Part shown: positions 1 to 10,342 of the stretch, piece by piece
How the letters are laid out: every line of letters starts with the position of its first letter
Position numbering within the stretch: the stretch's first letter is position 1
Assembly: GCF_900112185.1 (NCBI RefSeq)
Contig: NZ_FOKP01000010.1
Coordinates: 1 to 64,000 of the forward strand
Length of the DNA stretch: 64,000 nt
Source: Allobosea sp. CRIB-10
Lineage (GTDB): Bacteria; Pseudomonadota; Alphaproteobacteria; Rhizobiales; Beijerinckiaceae
Direction: 5' to 3'
Program-made: the position numbers and the translations under genes
Notes under the pieces: model-generated
Database searches by the model: none
Seen by the model: only the letters and a program-made list of their open reading frames with translations
Told to the model about the DNA's origin: nothing

Positions 1-232
1 TCACCCACGGGCTTGGTGTCCCTCAGGGCTGTCGGTCTTCCACCTGCCACCGCAACCGCTGGTATAGCAGATGAGGCAAAATGAGAGTTACAAGGTGTTC
101 GGAGCGGAAACGTTGGACCTGAACCCAACCGCGCGGTGAGCGCTCGCGGAACTCGTCCAACGGACTACACCTCACCCTGCCCTCTCCTTACAGGAGAGGG
201 TTCCCCGCGCCTTCCCGCGACAGTTCAGCTTC
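1..232. other. Non-coding left edge of window
   Basis: I see no convincing gene here. The only structure is an inverted repeat at 180-200 (CCCTCTCC, loop TTACA, GGAGAGGG), flanked by ACCCTG and TTCCCC. It looks like a dispersed palindromic repeat and lies downstream of the minus-strand patatin gene. It has no T-tract, so it is a poor intrinsic terminator. Confidence 0.5.
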
Positions 233-1300
233 TCAGCTAATCGCTTCCTTCAGATCCAAGGTTCCCTGCACGCCGATCGCCGCGTAGTTGCGTTTCAGCC
301 AGCGCTTGGCCGCGGTGCGGCCGAGATCGCGCAGGCTGAGCAGGAAGTTCCATTCGGAGTTGAGGCGCGAGGAGGAGGTGAGCTGCGCCAGCGGCAGGCC
401 GCCGTCGATCCGGTGCATCAGCACGCGCTTGTAGTCGCCGGTCGAAAGCTTGCCGTCGTCGAGCAGGCGGTTGACGAAGTCGATGGCGCGCAGTTCGCGC
501 AGGAGCGAGGCGTTGAAGGTGATCTCGTTGAGCCGATCCTGGATGGCGCGGGCATTGGTCGGCAACTCGCGGCGCTCGAGCGGGTTGATCTGGACCAGCA
601 GGATGTCGTCGCCTGCCGCTTCGTAGAACAGCGGAAAGAGCGGCGGGTTGCCCATATAGCCGCCGTCCCAATAGGGCTCGCCGTCGATCTCGACCGCCTG
701 GAACAGCATCGGCAGGCAGGCCGAGGCCATCAGATGGTCGGCGGTCAGCTCCTGCCGGGTGAATATCTTGATCTTGCCGGTGCGGACATTGGTCGCCGAG
801 ATGAACAGGTTGACGTCGGCGCAGCCCTGGACCTTGCCGAAATCGATCAGGTCGGAAATGACCCCGCGCAGCGGGTTGATGTTGAGCGGGTTGACGTCAT
901 AGGGGCTCGCCACCTTCGAGAGCAGCTCGAACCAGAGCAGCCCCGGCGGGCGGCCATCCGTCCAGGCGCCGAGCATGGTGTCGAGCAGCGAGCGCTCGGA
1001 GCCGCCATATTTGCCGTCGACGCTGATCCGGCGCCAGAAATTTTCCAGTGCGGTGCGCGCGCCGTCGATGCCGCCATCGAGCCAGCCCTCGGTCAGCACC
1101 ACCGCGTTCATCGCGCCGGCGCTGGCGCCGGTGATCGCCTCGATGGCGATACGGCCGTCGGCGAGGATCGCGTCGAGCACGCCCCAGGTGAAGGCGCCGT
1201 GCGCGCCGCCGCCCTGGAGCGCGAGATTGACCGATTTCTCGGCCTTCGGCCCCGCCAGGCCTTTGACCAGCGGGACCTTGCGCTGCTTGCGGCCGGTCAC
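233..1300 (-). CDS. Patatin-like phospholipase / serine esterase
   Basis: A 355-residue patatin-fold serine hydrolase. The N-terminal third has the glycine-rich oxyanion loop (LQGGGAHGAF) and the nucleophile elbow GASAG. The dyad aspartate lies in WDGGYMGNPP about two thirds along. No signal peptide is seen, so it is probably cytoplasmic. The chosen GTG start at 1300 overlaps the bdhA stop codon (GTGA), which indicates translational coupling. Patatins hydrolyse acyl esters of phospholipids. The tie to 3-hydroxybutyrate dehydrogenase raises the possibility of a storage-polymer or hydroxyacyl-ester substrate, but that is inference. The family call is firm and the substrate is unknown. Confidence 0.88.
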   Translation of the reverse strand: MTGRKQRKVPLVKGLAGPKAEKSVNLALQGGGAHGAFTWGVLDAILADGRIAIEAITGASAGAMNAVVLTEGWLDGGIDGARTALENFWRRISVDGKYGGSERSLLDTMLGAWTDGRPPGLLWFELLSKVASPYDVNPLNINPLRGVISDLIDFGKVQGCADVNLFISATNVRTGKIKIFTRQELTADHLMASACLPMLFQAVEIDGEPYWDGGYMGNPPLFPLFYEAAGDDILLVQINPLERRELPTNARAIQDRLNEITFNASLLRELRAIDFVNRLLDDGKLSTGDYKRVLMHRIDGGLPLAQLTSSSRLNSEWNFLLSLRDLGRTAAKRWLKRNYAAIGVQGTLDLKEAIS

Positions 1301-2082
1301 GCGGCGGTCCAGCCGCCATCCATCGGCAGGGTGGTGCCGGTGATCGACTTGGCCGCATCGGTGCAGAGGAAGACGGCGAGCGCCGCGACCTGCTCGACGG
1401 TGACGAATTCCTTGGTCGGCTGGGCCAGCAGCAGCACGTCGTTGATGACCTGCTCCTTGGTCAGGCCGCGGGCCTTCATCGTGTCGGGGATCTGCTTCTC
1501 GACGAGGGGCGTCCAGACATAGCCCGGCGCGATCGCATTGACGGTGATGCCATGGGTCGCGACCTCGAGCGCCACCGTCTTGGTGAAGCCGGCGATGCCG
1601 TGCTTGGCCGAGACATAGGCCGATTTGAACGGCGAGGCGACGAAGGCGTGGGCGGATGCGGTGTTGATGATCCGGCCCCAGCCCTTCGCCTTCATCTTCG
1701 GCAGGGCGGCGCGCGTGGTGTGGAAGGCCGAGGTCAGGTTGATCGCGATGATCTGGTCCCATTTCTCGATCGGGAACTCGTCGACCGGGGCGACATGCTG
1801 GATCCCGGCATTGTTGACGAGGATGTCGATCGCGCCGAATTCCTTTTCGGCCTCGGCGATCATGGCGGCGATCTCGTCCGGCTTCATCATGTTGGCGGCC
1901 GAGTAGCGCGCCTTGACCTTGAAGTCGGCCTCGATGCCGGCGCGCTCCTTCTCGATCGCGTCGGTCTCGCCGAAGCCGTTGATCACGACATTGGCGCCCT
2001 CGGCGGCGAGCGCGCGAGCGTAGGCGAGGCCGATGCCGGAGGTGGAGCCGGTGACGAGGGCGGTGCGATCTTTGAGGAACAT
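1297..2082 (-). CDS. bdhA: D-3-hydroxybutyrate dehydrogenase
   Basis: A 261-residue short-chain dehydrogenase, the usual length for BdhA. It has the NAD-binding TGSTSGIG motif near the N-terminus, NNAG at about residue 90, the catalytic Ser in NTASAHAF, YxxxK as YVSAKHG, and PGYVWTPL. The QHVAPVDEFP stretch is typical of 3-hydroxybutyrate dehydrogenases. It oxidises D-3-hydroxybutyrate to acetoacetate with NAD and so recovers carbon from PHB. The ATG at 2082 follows a good CAGGAG ribosome site; an in-frame ATG further upstream is less likely. It is coupled to the downstream patatin gene and divergent from zur. Confidence 0.92.
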   Translation of the reverse strand: MFLKDRTALVTGSTSGIGLAYARALAAEGANVVINGFGETDAIEKERAGIEADFKVKARYSAANMMKPDEIAAMIAEAEKEFGAIDILVNNAGIQHVAPVDEFPIEKWDQIIAINLTSAFHTTRAALPKMKAKGWGRIINTASAHAFVASPFKSAYVSAKHGIAGFTKTVALEVATHGITVNAIAPGYVWTPLVEKQIPDTMKARGLTKEQVINDVLLLAQPTKEFVTVEQVAALAVFLCTDAAKSITGTTLPMDGGWTAA

Positions 2083-2187
2083 GGGGCGGCTCCTGACATT
2101 TGGCCTGAGAACGCTTAACTTACCGGCGAAGGCTGGCATTGCGCCAGCGAGGGAGCGTCGGTCACCAGGACGGTGCCCGATGTGCTA

Positions 2188-2198
2188 TTGCAACGCAA
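2188..2198. promoter_or_regulatory. TTGC-AAC-GCAA palindrome between bdhA and zur
   Basis: An 11-bp inverted repeat lies immediately before the likely zur ATG and about 105 bp upstream of the divergent bdhA start. Its core TGCAACGCA fits the TGCRNYGCA pattern I recall for PhaR/AniA-type regulators. A second copy of the same architecture lies in the sRNA promoter at 46901-46911. It does not resemble the AT-rich Zur box of alphaproteobacteria. Function is inferred only. Confidence 0.35.
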
Positions 2199-2199
2199 C

Positions 2200-2742
2200 A
2201 TGACGAAAATGCAGCCTGCAAATCCAGATCACCACCACCATGATCACGATCATGAGCACGGTCTCTGCCAGCACGCGCACGACCATTCGCGCCATGCCGC
2301 CGCCGGCCTGGCGCGTGCCGAGGCGGTCTGCCGCGAGCGCGGCCTGCGCCTGACGCCGATCCGGCGCAAGGCGCTGGAGGCGCTCTATGGCGACCACAAG
2401 CCGGTCGGTGCTTATGATCTCGCCGACCGGATCTCGCCGCCGGGCGGGCGCAGGCTGGCGCCGATCTCGATCTACCGGGCGCTCGACTTCCTGGTCGAGC
2501 AGGGCTTCGTGCACCGTCTGAGCTCGCGCAACGCCTTCATCGCCTGCCCGCATGGCCACGGCGCCAACGAGGCGGTCGCCTTCCTGATCTGCGAAATCTG
2601 CGGCGGCGTCGACGAGGACGCCTCGCCGGCGATGCGCCAGGCGATCAAGGGGATGGCGGAGGGCCGGCGTTTCCAGACCTCCTATCAGGTGGTCGAAATC
2701 GTCGGTCGCTGCGAGCATTGTCGCGACGCTGCCGCAGCTTGA
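2200..2742 (+). CDS. zur: Fur-family zinc uptake regulator Zur
   Basis: A 180-residue Fur-superfamily repressor. The N-terminus is strikingly histidine-rich ([13 protein letters not shown], then [10 protein letters not shown]). It is followed by a winged-helix segment ([23 protein letters not shown]) and a dimerisation/metal domain with CPHGHG, a CEICG pair and a C-terminal CEHC. The paired CxxC motifs are the structural zinc site, and the overall pattern fits Zur better than Fe-responsive Fur. With zinc bound it would repress znuABC-type uptake genes; none is in this window. The start is uncertain: ATG 2200 is preferred, with 2173 (GTG/ATG region) and 2209 as alternatives. Confidence 0.85.
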   Translation: MTKMQPANPDHHHHDHDHEHGLCQHAHDHSRHAAAGLARAEAVCRERGLRLTPIRRKALEALYGDHKPVGAYDLADRISPPGGRRLAPISIYRALDFLVEQGFVHRLSSRNAFIACPHGHGANEAVAFLICEICGGVDEDASPAMRQAIKGMAEGRRFQTSYQVVEIVGRCEHCRDAAAA

Positions 2743-2809
2743 CGATTATCCTGCAACGGCGCAGTGCAGCCACGACGAGCCGCTGCCGGCAAAGGATCCG
2801 GACCATTCC

Positions 2810-4087
<1,278 letters not shown>

Positions 4088-4243
4088 GCCGGCGGCAATT
4101 CACGGTTGAAGCGATTTTCACCGTGCGCCGCGTGAAAGTGGCTCCCGCCCTCGCGGAACATGCTCTAGCGTCTTTGCCTGACAGACATGCCGTGCTAGAG
4201 GCCCCGGCCTTTCGCTGCATTGCAGCACCCGCGGAGCGCCCTG

Positions 4244-6229
4244 ATGGGTCATGACCAGCAGCACCCGTCGGCCGCCAAGCCGGATGGGGATCGCTTCGGG
4301 CTCGAAGAGCCGGCCGGCAACGGCCATTCCAGGCAGAGCTATGCGGCGCTGGCGCTCGGCGCGCTCGGCGTCGTCTATGGCGATATCGGCACCAGCCCGC
4401 TCTACGCGCTGCGCGAGACGATCCTGGCAGCGACCGGCGCGGCGTCCGGCGGACATGGCGGCGGTGCTGCCGTCACGCTGAGCGGTCCCTTGCCGCGCGA
4501 GGCTGTGATCGGCGTGCTCTCGCTGATCCTGTGGTCGCTCGTCCTCGTGGTGACGCTGAAATACGTGGTGCTGCTGCTACGCGCCGACAATAACGGCGAG
4601 GGCGGCACGCTGACCCTGGTGGCGCTGGCGCAGCGCGCGCTCGGGCGCACCCGTGGCGGCATCGTACTCTTCCTCGGCATGGCCGGCGCGGCGCTGTTCT
4701 ACGGCGATGCGGTGATCACGCCGGCGATCTCGGTGCTCTCGGCGGTCGAGGGCCTGAAGCTGGTGACGCCGGTGCTCGAGGACTACGTCATCACCATCGC
4801 CTCGGTGATCCTGATCGCGCTGTTCCTGGTGCAGAGCCGCGGTACCGGCAAGGTCGCCAATTTCTTCGGCCCGATCATGACGCTCTGGTTCCTGACGCTG
4901 GCGGGCCTCGGCATCTACCACATCGCCGACGATCTCGGCGTCTTCGCCTCGATCAATCCCTATTGGGGCGTGCGCTTCTTCTTCGACCATCCCGGGCTGT
5001 CGCTGGCGGTGCTCGGCAGCGTCTGTCTCGCCGTGACCGGCGCCGAGGCGCTCTATGCCGATATGGGCCATTTCGGCCGCGGGCCGATCCGTAGCGCCTG
5101 GATCTTCCTGGTCTTCCCGGCGCTCTGGCTCAACTATCTCGGCCAGGGCGCGCTGATCCTGTCCGATCCGACCGCGATCGACAATCCGTTCTACAAGCTC
5201 GCACCGCCGGCGCTGATCCTGCCGCTGGTGATCATGGCGACGCTCGCCACCATCATCGCCAGCCAGGCGGTGATCACCGGCGCCTATTCGCTGACGCGGC
5301 AGGCGATCCAGCTCGGCCTGCTGCCGCGTCTCGAGATCCGCCACACCTCCGAGCACACCTCCGGGCAGATCTACATTCCGCGGATCAACGTGCTGCTGCT
5401 GTTCACGGTGCTGCTGCTGGTCTGGACCTTCAAGACGTCTTCCAACCTCTCGCACGCCTATGGCATCTCGGTGTTCGGCGCGATGATGGTCGACTCGCTG
5501 CTCGCCTTCATCGTGATCTGGAAGGGCTGGCGCTGGGGCTTGCTGGCGACCACCGCCGTGGTGCTGCCCTTCCTGATCATCGACGTCGCCTTCTTCTCGG
5601 CGAACCTCCTGAAACTGCTCAGCGGCGGCTATGTGCCAGTGCTGTTCGCCATGGCGCTCGTCCTGCTGATGTGGACCTGGGTGCGCGGCACCAAGATCCT
5701 GTTCGACAAGACCCGCAAGACCGACGTGCCGCTGCTCGAATTGGTCGGCATGCTGACCAAGAGCCCGCCCTACCGGGTCAAGGGCATGGCGGTGTTCCTG
5801 ACCAGCGACCCCGAGACGGCGCCGGCCTCGTTGCTGCACAATCTCAAGCACAACAAGGTGCTGCATGAGCGCAACGTGATCCTGACCGTGCGCTCGGCCG
5901 ACACGCCGCGCGTCGCCGAGACCGAGCGCGTCAGGCTCGCGCGCATCACCGACGACTTCTGGCGCGTCGAGATGGTCTATGGCTACATGGAGAGCCCGAA
6001 CGTACCCAAGGGGCTGGCGATCCTGCGCAAGCAGGGCTTCAAGTTCGACATCATGTCGACCTCGTTCTTCCTGTCGCGCCGCTCGATCAAGGCCTCGCCG
6101 CAATCGGGCATGCCGGTCTGGCAGGACAATCTCTATATCGGCCTGACCAAGAGCGCGACCGACGCCACCAACTTCTTCCAGATCCCGACCGGTCGCGTCG
6201 TCGAGGTCGGCACGCAGGTGACGGTCTAA
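4244..6229 (+). CDS. kup: Low-affinity potassium transport protein Kup
   Basis: A 661-residue KUP/HAK/KT potassium:proton symporter. The family signature [16 protein letters not shown] starts TM1. About 12 transmembrane segments fill the first ~460 residues, followed by a ~200-residue cytoplasmic C-terminal domain ending in [10 protein letters not shown]. The acidic/polar motif in [16 protein letters not shown] is conserved. ATG 4244 has GGAG nine bases upstream; a TTG at 4220 in frame is less likely. The gene is convergent with ispA, with only four bases between the two stops. Confidence 0.95.
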   Translation: MGHDQQHPSAAKPDGDRFGLEEPAGNGHSRQSYAALALGALGVVYGDIGTSPLYALRETILAATGAASGGHGGGAAVTLSGPLPREAVIGVLSLILWSLVLVVTLKYVVLLLRADNNGEGGTLTLVALAQRALGRTRGGIVLFLGMAGAALFYGDAVITPAISVLSAVEGLKLVTPVLEDYVITIASVILIALFLVQSRGTGKVANFFGPIMTLWFLTLAGLGIYHIADDLGVFASINPYWGVRFFFDHPGLSLAVLGSVCLAVTGAEALYADMGHFGRGPIRSAWIFLVFPALWLNYLGQGALILSDPTAIDNPFYKLAPPALILPLVIMATLATIIASQAVITGAYSLTRQAIQLGLLPRLEIRHTSEHTSGQIYIPRINVLLLFTVLLLVWTFKTSSNLSHAYGISVFGAMMVDSLLAFIVIWKGWRWGLLATTAVVLPFLIIDVAFFSANLLKLLSGGYVPVLFAMALVLLMWTWVRGTKILFDKTRKTDVPLLELVGMLTKSPPYRVKGMAVFLTSDPETAPASLLHNLKHNKVLHERNVILTVRSADTPRVAETERVRLARITDDFWRVEMVYGYMESPNVPKGLAILRKQGFKFDIMSTSFFLSRRSIKASPQSGMPVWQDNLYIGLTKSATDATNFFQIPTGRVVEVGTQVTV

Positions 6230-6233
6230 GCGC

Positions 6234-7187
6234 TCAGTTCTTGCGCTGCGCGGTGAATTCGGCCGCCGCACGCAGCATCGCCGCCTCCGGCCCGAAGCCG
6301 GCGAGCGCCGCGATCGCCTCCTCGCTCAGCCGGTCCCGCTCGCGCTTGGCTGCATCGAGGCCGAGCGCCGTGACCAGCGTCGCCTTGCCCTTGGCGTCGT
6401 CCTTGGCGGTCGCCTTGCCCATCTGCTCGGGGCTTGCTTCGATGTCGAGGATGTCGTCGGCGACCTGAAAGGCGGCGCCCAGCGCCTTGCCATAGCGCCC
6501 CAGAGCGGCTGTCTGCGCCGCCTCGGCCTGGCCGAGATGGGCGCCGATCAGGACGCTGCCGGCGAGCAGCGCGCCGGTCTTCATTGCCTGCATCCGGCGG
6601 ATCTCGACCTCGCCGAGCTTTCCGGGGGCGCCGTCGGCGGCGAAGCGTCCCTCTGCAGCGAGATCGAGCATCTGCCCGCCGACCATGCCGCCCGGGCCGA
6701 GCGAACGGGCGAGCTGCAGGATGACCGCAGCGCGCGTCTGCCCATCCGGATGCGTCTTCGGATCGGCGATCACGTCGAAGGCGAGCGTCAGCAGGCCGTC
6801 GCCGGCGAGGATCGCGGTCGCCTCGTCATAGGCCTTGTGCACGGTCGGGCGGCCGCGGCGGGTGTCGTCGTCATCCATTGCCGGCAGGTCGTCATGGACG
6901 AGCGAATAGCAATGGGCGAGTTCGACGGCCGCTCCGGCGCGCAGGGCCTGTTCAACCGGCACGCCGAAGAGCTTCGCCGTCTCGACGACGAGGAAGGGAC
7001 GAAGCCGCTTGCCGCCACCGAGCGCACCATGGCGCATCGCGGCGAGCAGCCGAGCGGGGCGATGAACCTCACCGGTCTCTGGTTTGTCCTGAAGCAGTGC
7101 TTCGAGCAGGGTTTCGATCGCACCCGCCGTCTCCGACAAGGCGCTGGCCAGAGCCGCGGCGGGGACAGTCCGTTCCACGGAACTCAT
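6234..7187 (-). CDS. ispA: Polyprenyl (farnesyl/geranyl) diphosphate synthase
   Basis: A 317-residue trans-isoprenyl diphosphate synthase. It has GGGKRLRP, the first aspartate-rich motif DDLPAMDDDDTRRG, and the second, FQVADDILD. It condenses IPP with allylic diphosphates to give C15 (or longer) precursors of quinones, undecaprenol and hopanoids. A histidine (AHCYSL) lies upstream of the FARM, as in bacterial FPP synthases, so FPP is the likely product, though chain length cannot be proven here. ATG 7187 with upstream GAGAAG is preferred over an in-frame GTG at 7193. Divergent from mtgA. Confidence 0.92.
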   Translation of the reverse strand: MSSVERTVPAAALASALSETAGAIETLLEALLQDKPETGEVHRPARLLAAMRHGALGGGKRLRPFLVVETAKLFGVPVEQALRAGAAVELAHCYSLVHDDLPAMDDDDTRRGRPTVHKAYDEATAILAGDGLLTLAFDVIADPKTHPDGQTRAAVILQLARSLGPGGMVGGQMLDLAAEGRFAADGAPGKLGEVEIRRMQAMKTGALLAGSVLIGAHLGQAEAAQTAALGRYGKALGAAFQVADDILDIEASPEQMGKATAKDDAKGKATLVTALGLDAAKRERDRLSEEAIAALAGFGPEAAMLRAAAEFTAQRKN

Positions 7188-7264
7188 GATCACTTCTCGC
7201 GTTGGCTGGCGGAGTTTGGCGCGCGGGGCTTGCCGGAGGCGGCCGTATTCGTCAAGCGTGGGGG

Positions 7265-7978
7265 ATGACGCAGATGGCTGACAATCCGGCTCCGCGACGC
7301 GGGGGCCTCACGGGCCGGATCGTGCGCGGGCTGTTGCGGCTGCTGGCAGCGCTTGCAATCGTCTTTGTCGCCCTGCTGTTGCTCTACCGCTTCGTGCCGC
7401 CGCCTTCGACCTTGATGATCGGCCGCTGGCTGACCTTCCGCACGGTCGAGCGCGACTGGGTGCCACTCTCGCAGATCTCGCCGCACCTGATCCGCGCGGT
7501 GATCGCCTCCGAGGACCAGCGCTTCTGCTCGCATGCCGGTGTCGACTGGGGCGAACTCAACGCCGTGCTGCAGGATGAGGACGGGCCGAGCCGCGGCGCA
7601 TCGACGCTGACCATGCAGACCGCCAAGAACCTCTTCCTCTGGCCCGGCCGCTCCTATCTGCGCAAGGGAATGGAACTGCCGATGGCGCTGGCGATCGATC
7701 TCGCCTGGCCGAAGCGGCGGGTGATCGAGGTCTATCTCAACATCGCCGAGTGGGGAGACGGCATCTTCGGGGCCGAAGCGGCAGCCCAGCGCCATTTCGG
7801 CAAGCCGGCCTCGCGCCTGACGCCGGCGGAGGCGGCGCGGCTGGCCGGAGCCCTGCCCAACCCGATCCTGCGCAACCCATCGCGGCCGAGCCGGGCGCTG
7901 CAGGCTGCGGCCGGCCGGGTACAGCGGCGGATGAACCAGCTCGGGCCGCTCGGCAATTGCGCGCTGCCGGGAGCGTAG
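7265..7978 (+). CDS. mtgA: Monofunctional biosynthetic peptidoglycan transglycosylase
   Basis: A 237-residue GT51 enzyme. One N-terminal membrane helix ([19 protein letters not shown]) anchors a periplasmic glycosyltransferase domain. The catalytic glutamate sits in ASEDQRFCSHAGVDW. Further GT51 motifs are RGASTLTMQTAKNLFLW, RKGMELPMAL and VYLNIAEWGDGIFG. It polymerises lipid II glycan chains and has no transpeptidase domain. ATG 7265 follows a GGGGG stretch. It is followed by rpmF, a common pairing in this order. Confidence 0.95.
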   Translation: MTQMADNPAPRRGGLTGRIVRGLLRLLAALAIVFVALLLLYRFVPPPSTLMIGRWLTFRTVERDWVPLSQISPHLIRAVIASEDQRFCSHAGVDWGELNAVLQDEDGPSRGASTLTMQTAKNLFLWPGRSYLRKGMELPMALAIDLAWPKRRVIEVYLNIAEWGDGIFGAEAAAQRHFGKPASRLTPAEAARLAGALPNPILRNPSRPSRALQAAAGRVQRRMNQLGPLGNCALPGA

Positions 7979-8117
7979 ACCACTTTTTGTGCCCGGCGCA
8001 CTAGCCAGAGCGCGCGCGAGCGTGTAAAGGCCAGCCCTCATCACGAATGTGACGTCGTCGCGACAGTGGTGCGGGTGAAATGCCCCGCCTCGCGCGAAGG
8101 CATGATGGAGAGTACCG

Positions 8118-8303
8118 ATGGCCGTTCCGAAGAGAAAGACTTCGCCGTCGAAGCGCGGCATGCGCCGCTCGGCCGACGCGCTGAAGCAGCCCACCTATAT
8201 CGAAGACAAGAATTCGGGCGAGCTGCGCCGTCCGCACCATATCGACCTGAAGTCCGGCATGTATCGCGGCCGTCAGGTGCTGAAGGCCAAGACCGAGGCC
8301 TGA
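8118..8303 (+). CDS. rpmF: 50S ribosomal protein L32
   Basis: A 61-residue protein starting [18 protein letters not shown], the near-invariant L32 N-terminus. The C-terminal half [13 protein letters not shown] is typical of the alphaproteobacterial form, which lacks the zinc cysteines. A ribosome site (GATGGAGAG) precedes the ATG. Confidence 0.98.
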   Translation: MAVPKRKTSPSKRGMRRSADALKQPTYIEDKNSGELRRPHHIDLKSGMYRGRQVLKAKTEA

Positions 8304-8347
8304 TTCAGGACGAAGCCCATCCGGGCCTCTGTCTTTGATTGCCGAAA

Positions 8348-8367
8348 GGCGCCGCCATTGCGGCGCC
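8348..8367. terminator. Hairpin downstream of rpmF
   Basis: GGCGCCGC, loop CATT, GCGGCGCC: an 8-bp GC-only stem 45 bp after the rpmF stop. No T-run follows, so termination strength is doubtful. Confidence 0.4.
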
Positions 8368-8454
8368 GGCATGACGGTCCCTATCTCAGATCTGCTGGAT
8401 CAGCATCGCGCTGCCGAACCACGGCGGCGCGGAGCTGTTTTTGCACTATAGCGC

Positions 8455-9023
8455 TCAGCTTTCCCGGCTGAAGAAGCACAGCAGATTGGCATAGCCGCGG
8501 GCGCTTCGATCGCGCGATGCGTATGGGCGACCGAGCCCAGCCATTCGGCGGGATAGTGCTGGACATCGCACTTGCCTTGCTGGCGTCCGGTCTTGCCGGC
8601 GACGAACGACATCAGGCAGAGCGGCGGATGCCGGAAGAGACGGTCGGCGGCCCAAGGCAGCAGCGGGCGCCCGATGAAGCGTCGCGGACAATAGTCGAAC
8701 CAGAGCCCGTCGAGCGCCAGCGGATGAGCCGCAAAGATCGGCTCGCCTTCGATCGCGCCGAGCCAGTCTCCGAAGCGCCGCACTAGCACGGCGGGAAGCT
8801 CCGGCTTTTCCGTCGCGGCCGCCCAGGCCAAGGGATGGCGTGCCCAGAACGCCATCGTGATCTCGTCGCGCATGGCGCCGTCGAGGGGTTCCAGAACCGC
8901 TTCGAATTCTCCGAGGACGGCACCATCGGCCGAGACGGCGACGGAGCCGAAAGAGAGCATCGAATTGATGCCCGGCGTCGGCCCGTCGAACTCGCAATCC
9001 GTCACGACATGATAGGGCGGCAT
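8455..9023 (-). pseudogene. Frameshifted DEDDh-type 3'-5' exonuclease-like gene
   Basis: The frame from ATG 9023 encodes motif I (VVTDCEFDG, DxE) and a central motif II region (AAHPLALDGLWFDY). It reaches HTHRAIE and then diverges into junk (APAAMPICC) that runs to a stop at 8400. One base to the side, the frame reads ARGYANLLCFFSRES and stops at 8455, the normal-looking C-terminus of this family. Restoring one base near 8503-8504 would give HTHRAIEDARGYANLL and rebuild the Hx4D motif III. As it stands, the catalytic aspartate is lost. It is either a recent pseudogene or an assembly error. Confidence 0.75.
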
Positions 9024-9032
9024 GCGTCCTCG

Positions 9033-10238
9033 TCAGCCCTGCGCCCGCCTCGGCAGGCGCGGCAGCAGGATCGTCAATAGCCCCAGCAGCGGCAGGTAGG
9101 AACAGACCTTGTAAACGAAGGTGATGCCATAGCTGTCGGCGAAGCCACCGAGCAAGGCAGCGCCGAGACCGCCCGCGCCGAAGGCGAAGCCGAAGAACAT
9201 CCCCGCGATCAGGCCGACTCGGCCCGGCACCAGCTCCTGCGCGAACACCACGATCGCCGAGAAGGCCGAGGCGAAGACCAGCCCGATCATCACGCTCAGC
9301 ACCCCCGTCCAGAACAGGTTGGCATAGGGCAAGAGCAGCGCGAACGGGATGACGCCGAGGATCGAGAACCAGATCACGAAACGCGCGCCGAAACGGTCGC
9401 CGATCGGCCCGCCGGCGAAGGTGCCGACCGCGGCCGCGCCGAGGAACAGGAACAGCATCAGCTGCGCGTCGCGGAAGCCGAGCTGGAACTGTTCGATCAC
9501 ATAGAAGGTGAAGTAGCTGGAGATGCTCGCCATGTAGACGTTCTTGGTGGCGGTCAGCAGCACCAGCACGAACAGGGCGAAGGCGACGCGCCCGCCCGGC
9601 AACGGCAAGGCCCGGCTCGCCGGTGGCCGGCCGGCCTGCGCCCGGCGATGGGCGGCATACCAGTGCCCGACCCGGGCCAGCACGATGACGCCGGCCATGG
9701 CGATGACCGAGAGCCAGGCGACGCTGCCCTGGCCGAAGGGCAGGACAACGAAAGCCGCCAGCAGCGGCCCGAGCGCCGAGCCGAGATTGCCGCCGACCTG
9801 GAAGAGCGATTGCGCCAGGCCGTGCCGCCCGCCCGAAGCCAGCCGCGCCACCCGCGACGCCTCCGGGTGAAAGATCGCCGAACCCAGGCCGATCAGGCAG
9901 GCCGCGATGATCAGCACCGTGAAGTTGTGGGCGTTGCCGAGCAGGATCAGGCCGCCGAAGGTCGAGGCCATGCCTGCCGGCGCCGAATAGGGCATCGGCC
10001 AGCGATCGGTCACCATCCCGACGACCGGCTGCAGTAGCGAGGCCGTGACCTGGAAGGCCATGGTCAGCAAACCGATCTGAACGAAATCCAGCGCGTAATT
10101 CGCCTTGAATAGTGGGTAGAGCGAGGCCAGTAGCGACTGCATGACGTCGTTGAGCAGATGGCAGAAGCTCACCGCCAGCAGGACGGAAATCGTCGTCTTC
10201 TCGAAACGGGGGCGGCTTCCCTCGATCGTTGCAACCAT
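9033..10238 (-). CDS. MFS transporter, fosmidomycin-resistance (Fsr) type
   Basis: A 401-residue, 12-helix major facilitator. Family marks include HLLNDVMQSLLASLYPL, LDFVQIGLLTMAFQVTASLL, a loop motif VTDRWPMPY and IFHPEASRVARLASGG, which are typical of Fsr-like drug exporters. It probably exports small toxic anions or antibiotics by proton antiport at the inner membrane; the substrate is not shown. It is divergent from an AraC regulator (10343). A clear paralogue lies at 21029-22225, also next to an AraC-type gene. Confidence 0.85.
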   Translation of the reverse strand: MVATIEGSRPRFEKTTISVLLAVSFCHLLNDVMQSLLASLYPLFKANYALDFVQIGLLTMAFQVTASLLQPVVGMVTDRWPMPYSAPAGMASTFGGLILLGNAHNFTVLIIAACLIGLGSAIFHPEASRVARLASGGRHGLAQSLFQVGGNLGSALGPLLAAFVVLPFGQGSVAWLSVIAMAGVIVLARVGHWYAAHRRAQAGRPPASRALPLPGGRVAFALFVLVLLTATKNVYMASISSYFTFYVIEQFQLGFRDAQLMLFLFLGAAAVGTFAGGPIGDRFGARFVIWFSILGVIPFALLLPYANLFWTGVLSVMIGLVFASAFSAIVVFAQELVPGRVGLIAGMFFGFAFGAGGLGAALLGGFADSYGITFVYKVCSYLPLLGLLTILLPRLPRRAQG

Positions 10239-10342
10239 TGCGGCACCCTTGCAGGCAAACCTCGACCAGCGCTCCTTCTACAGAGCTTGCTCGTGACCTG
10301 CTTTCGTGTTTCGGTCGATTTCTTTCGCGTTCGGGCCAATCG

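Noticed and set aside
1..3. Possible minus-strand stop codon at the window edge
   Set aside because: No coding frame of meaningful length precedes it on that strand.
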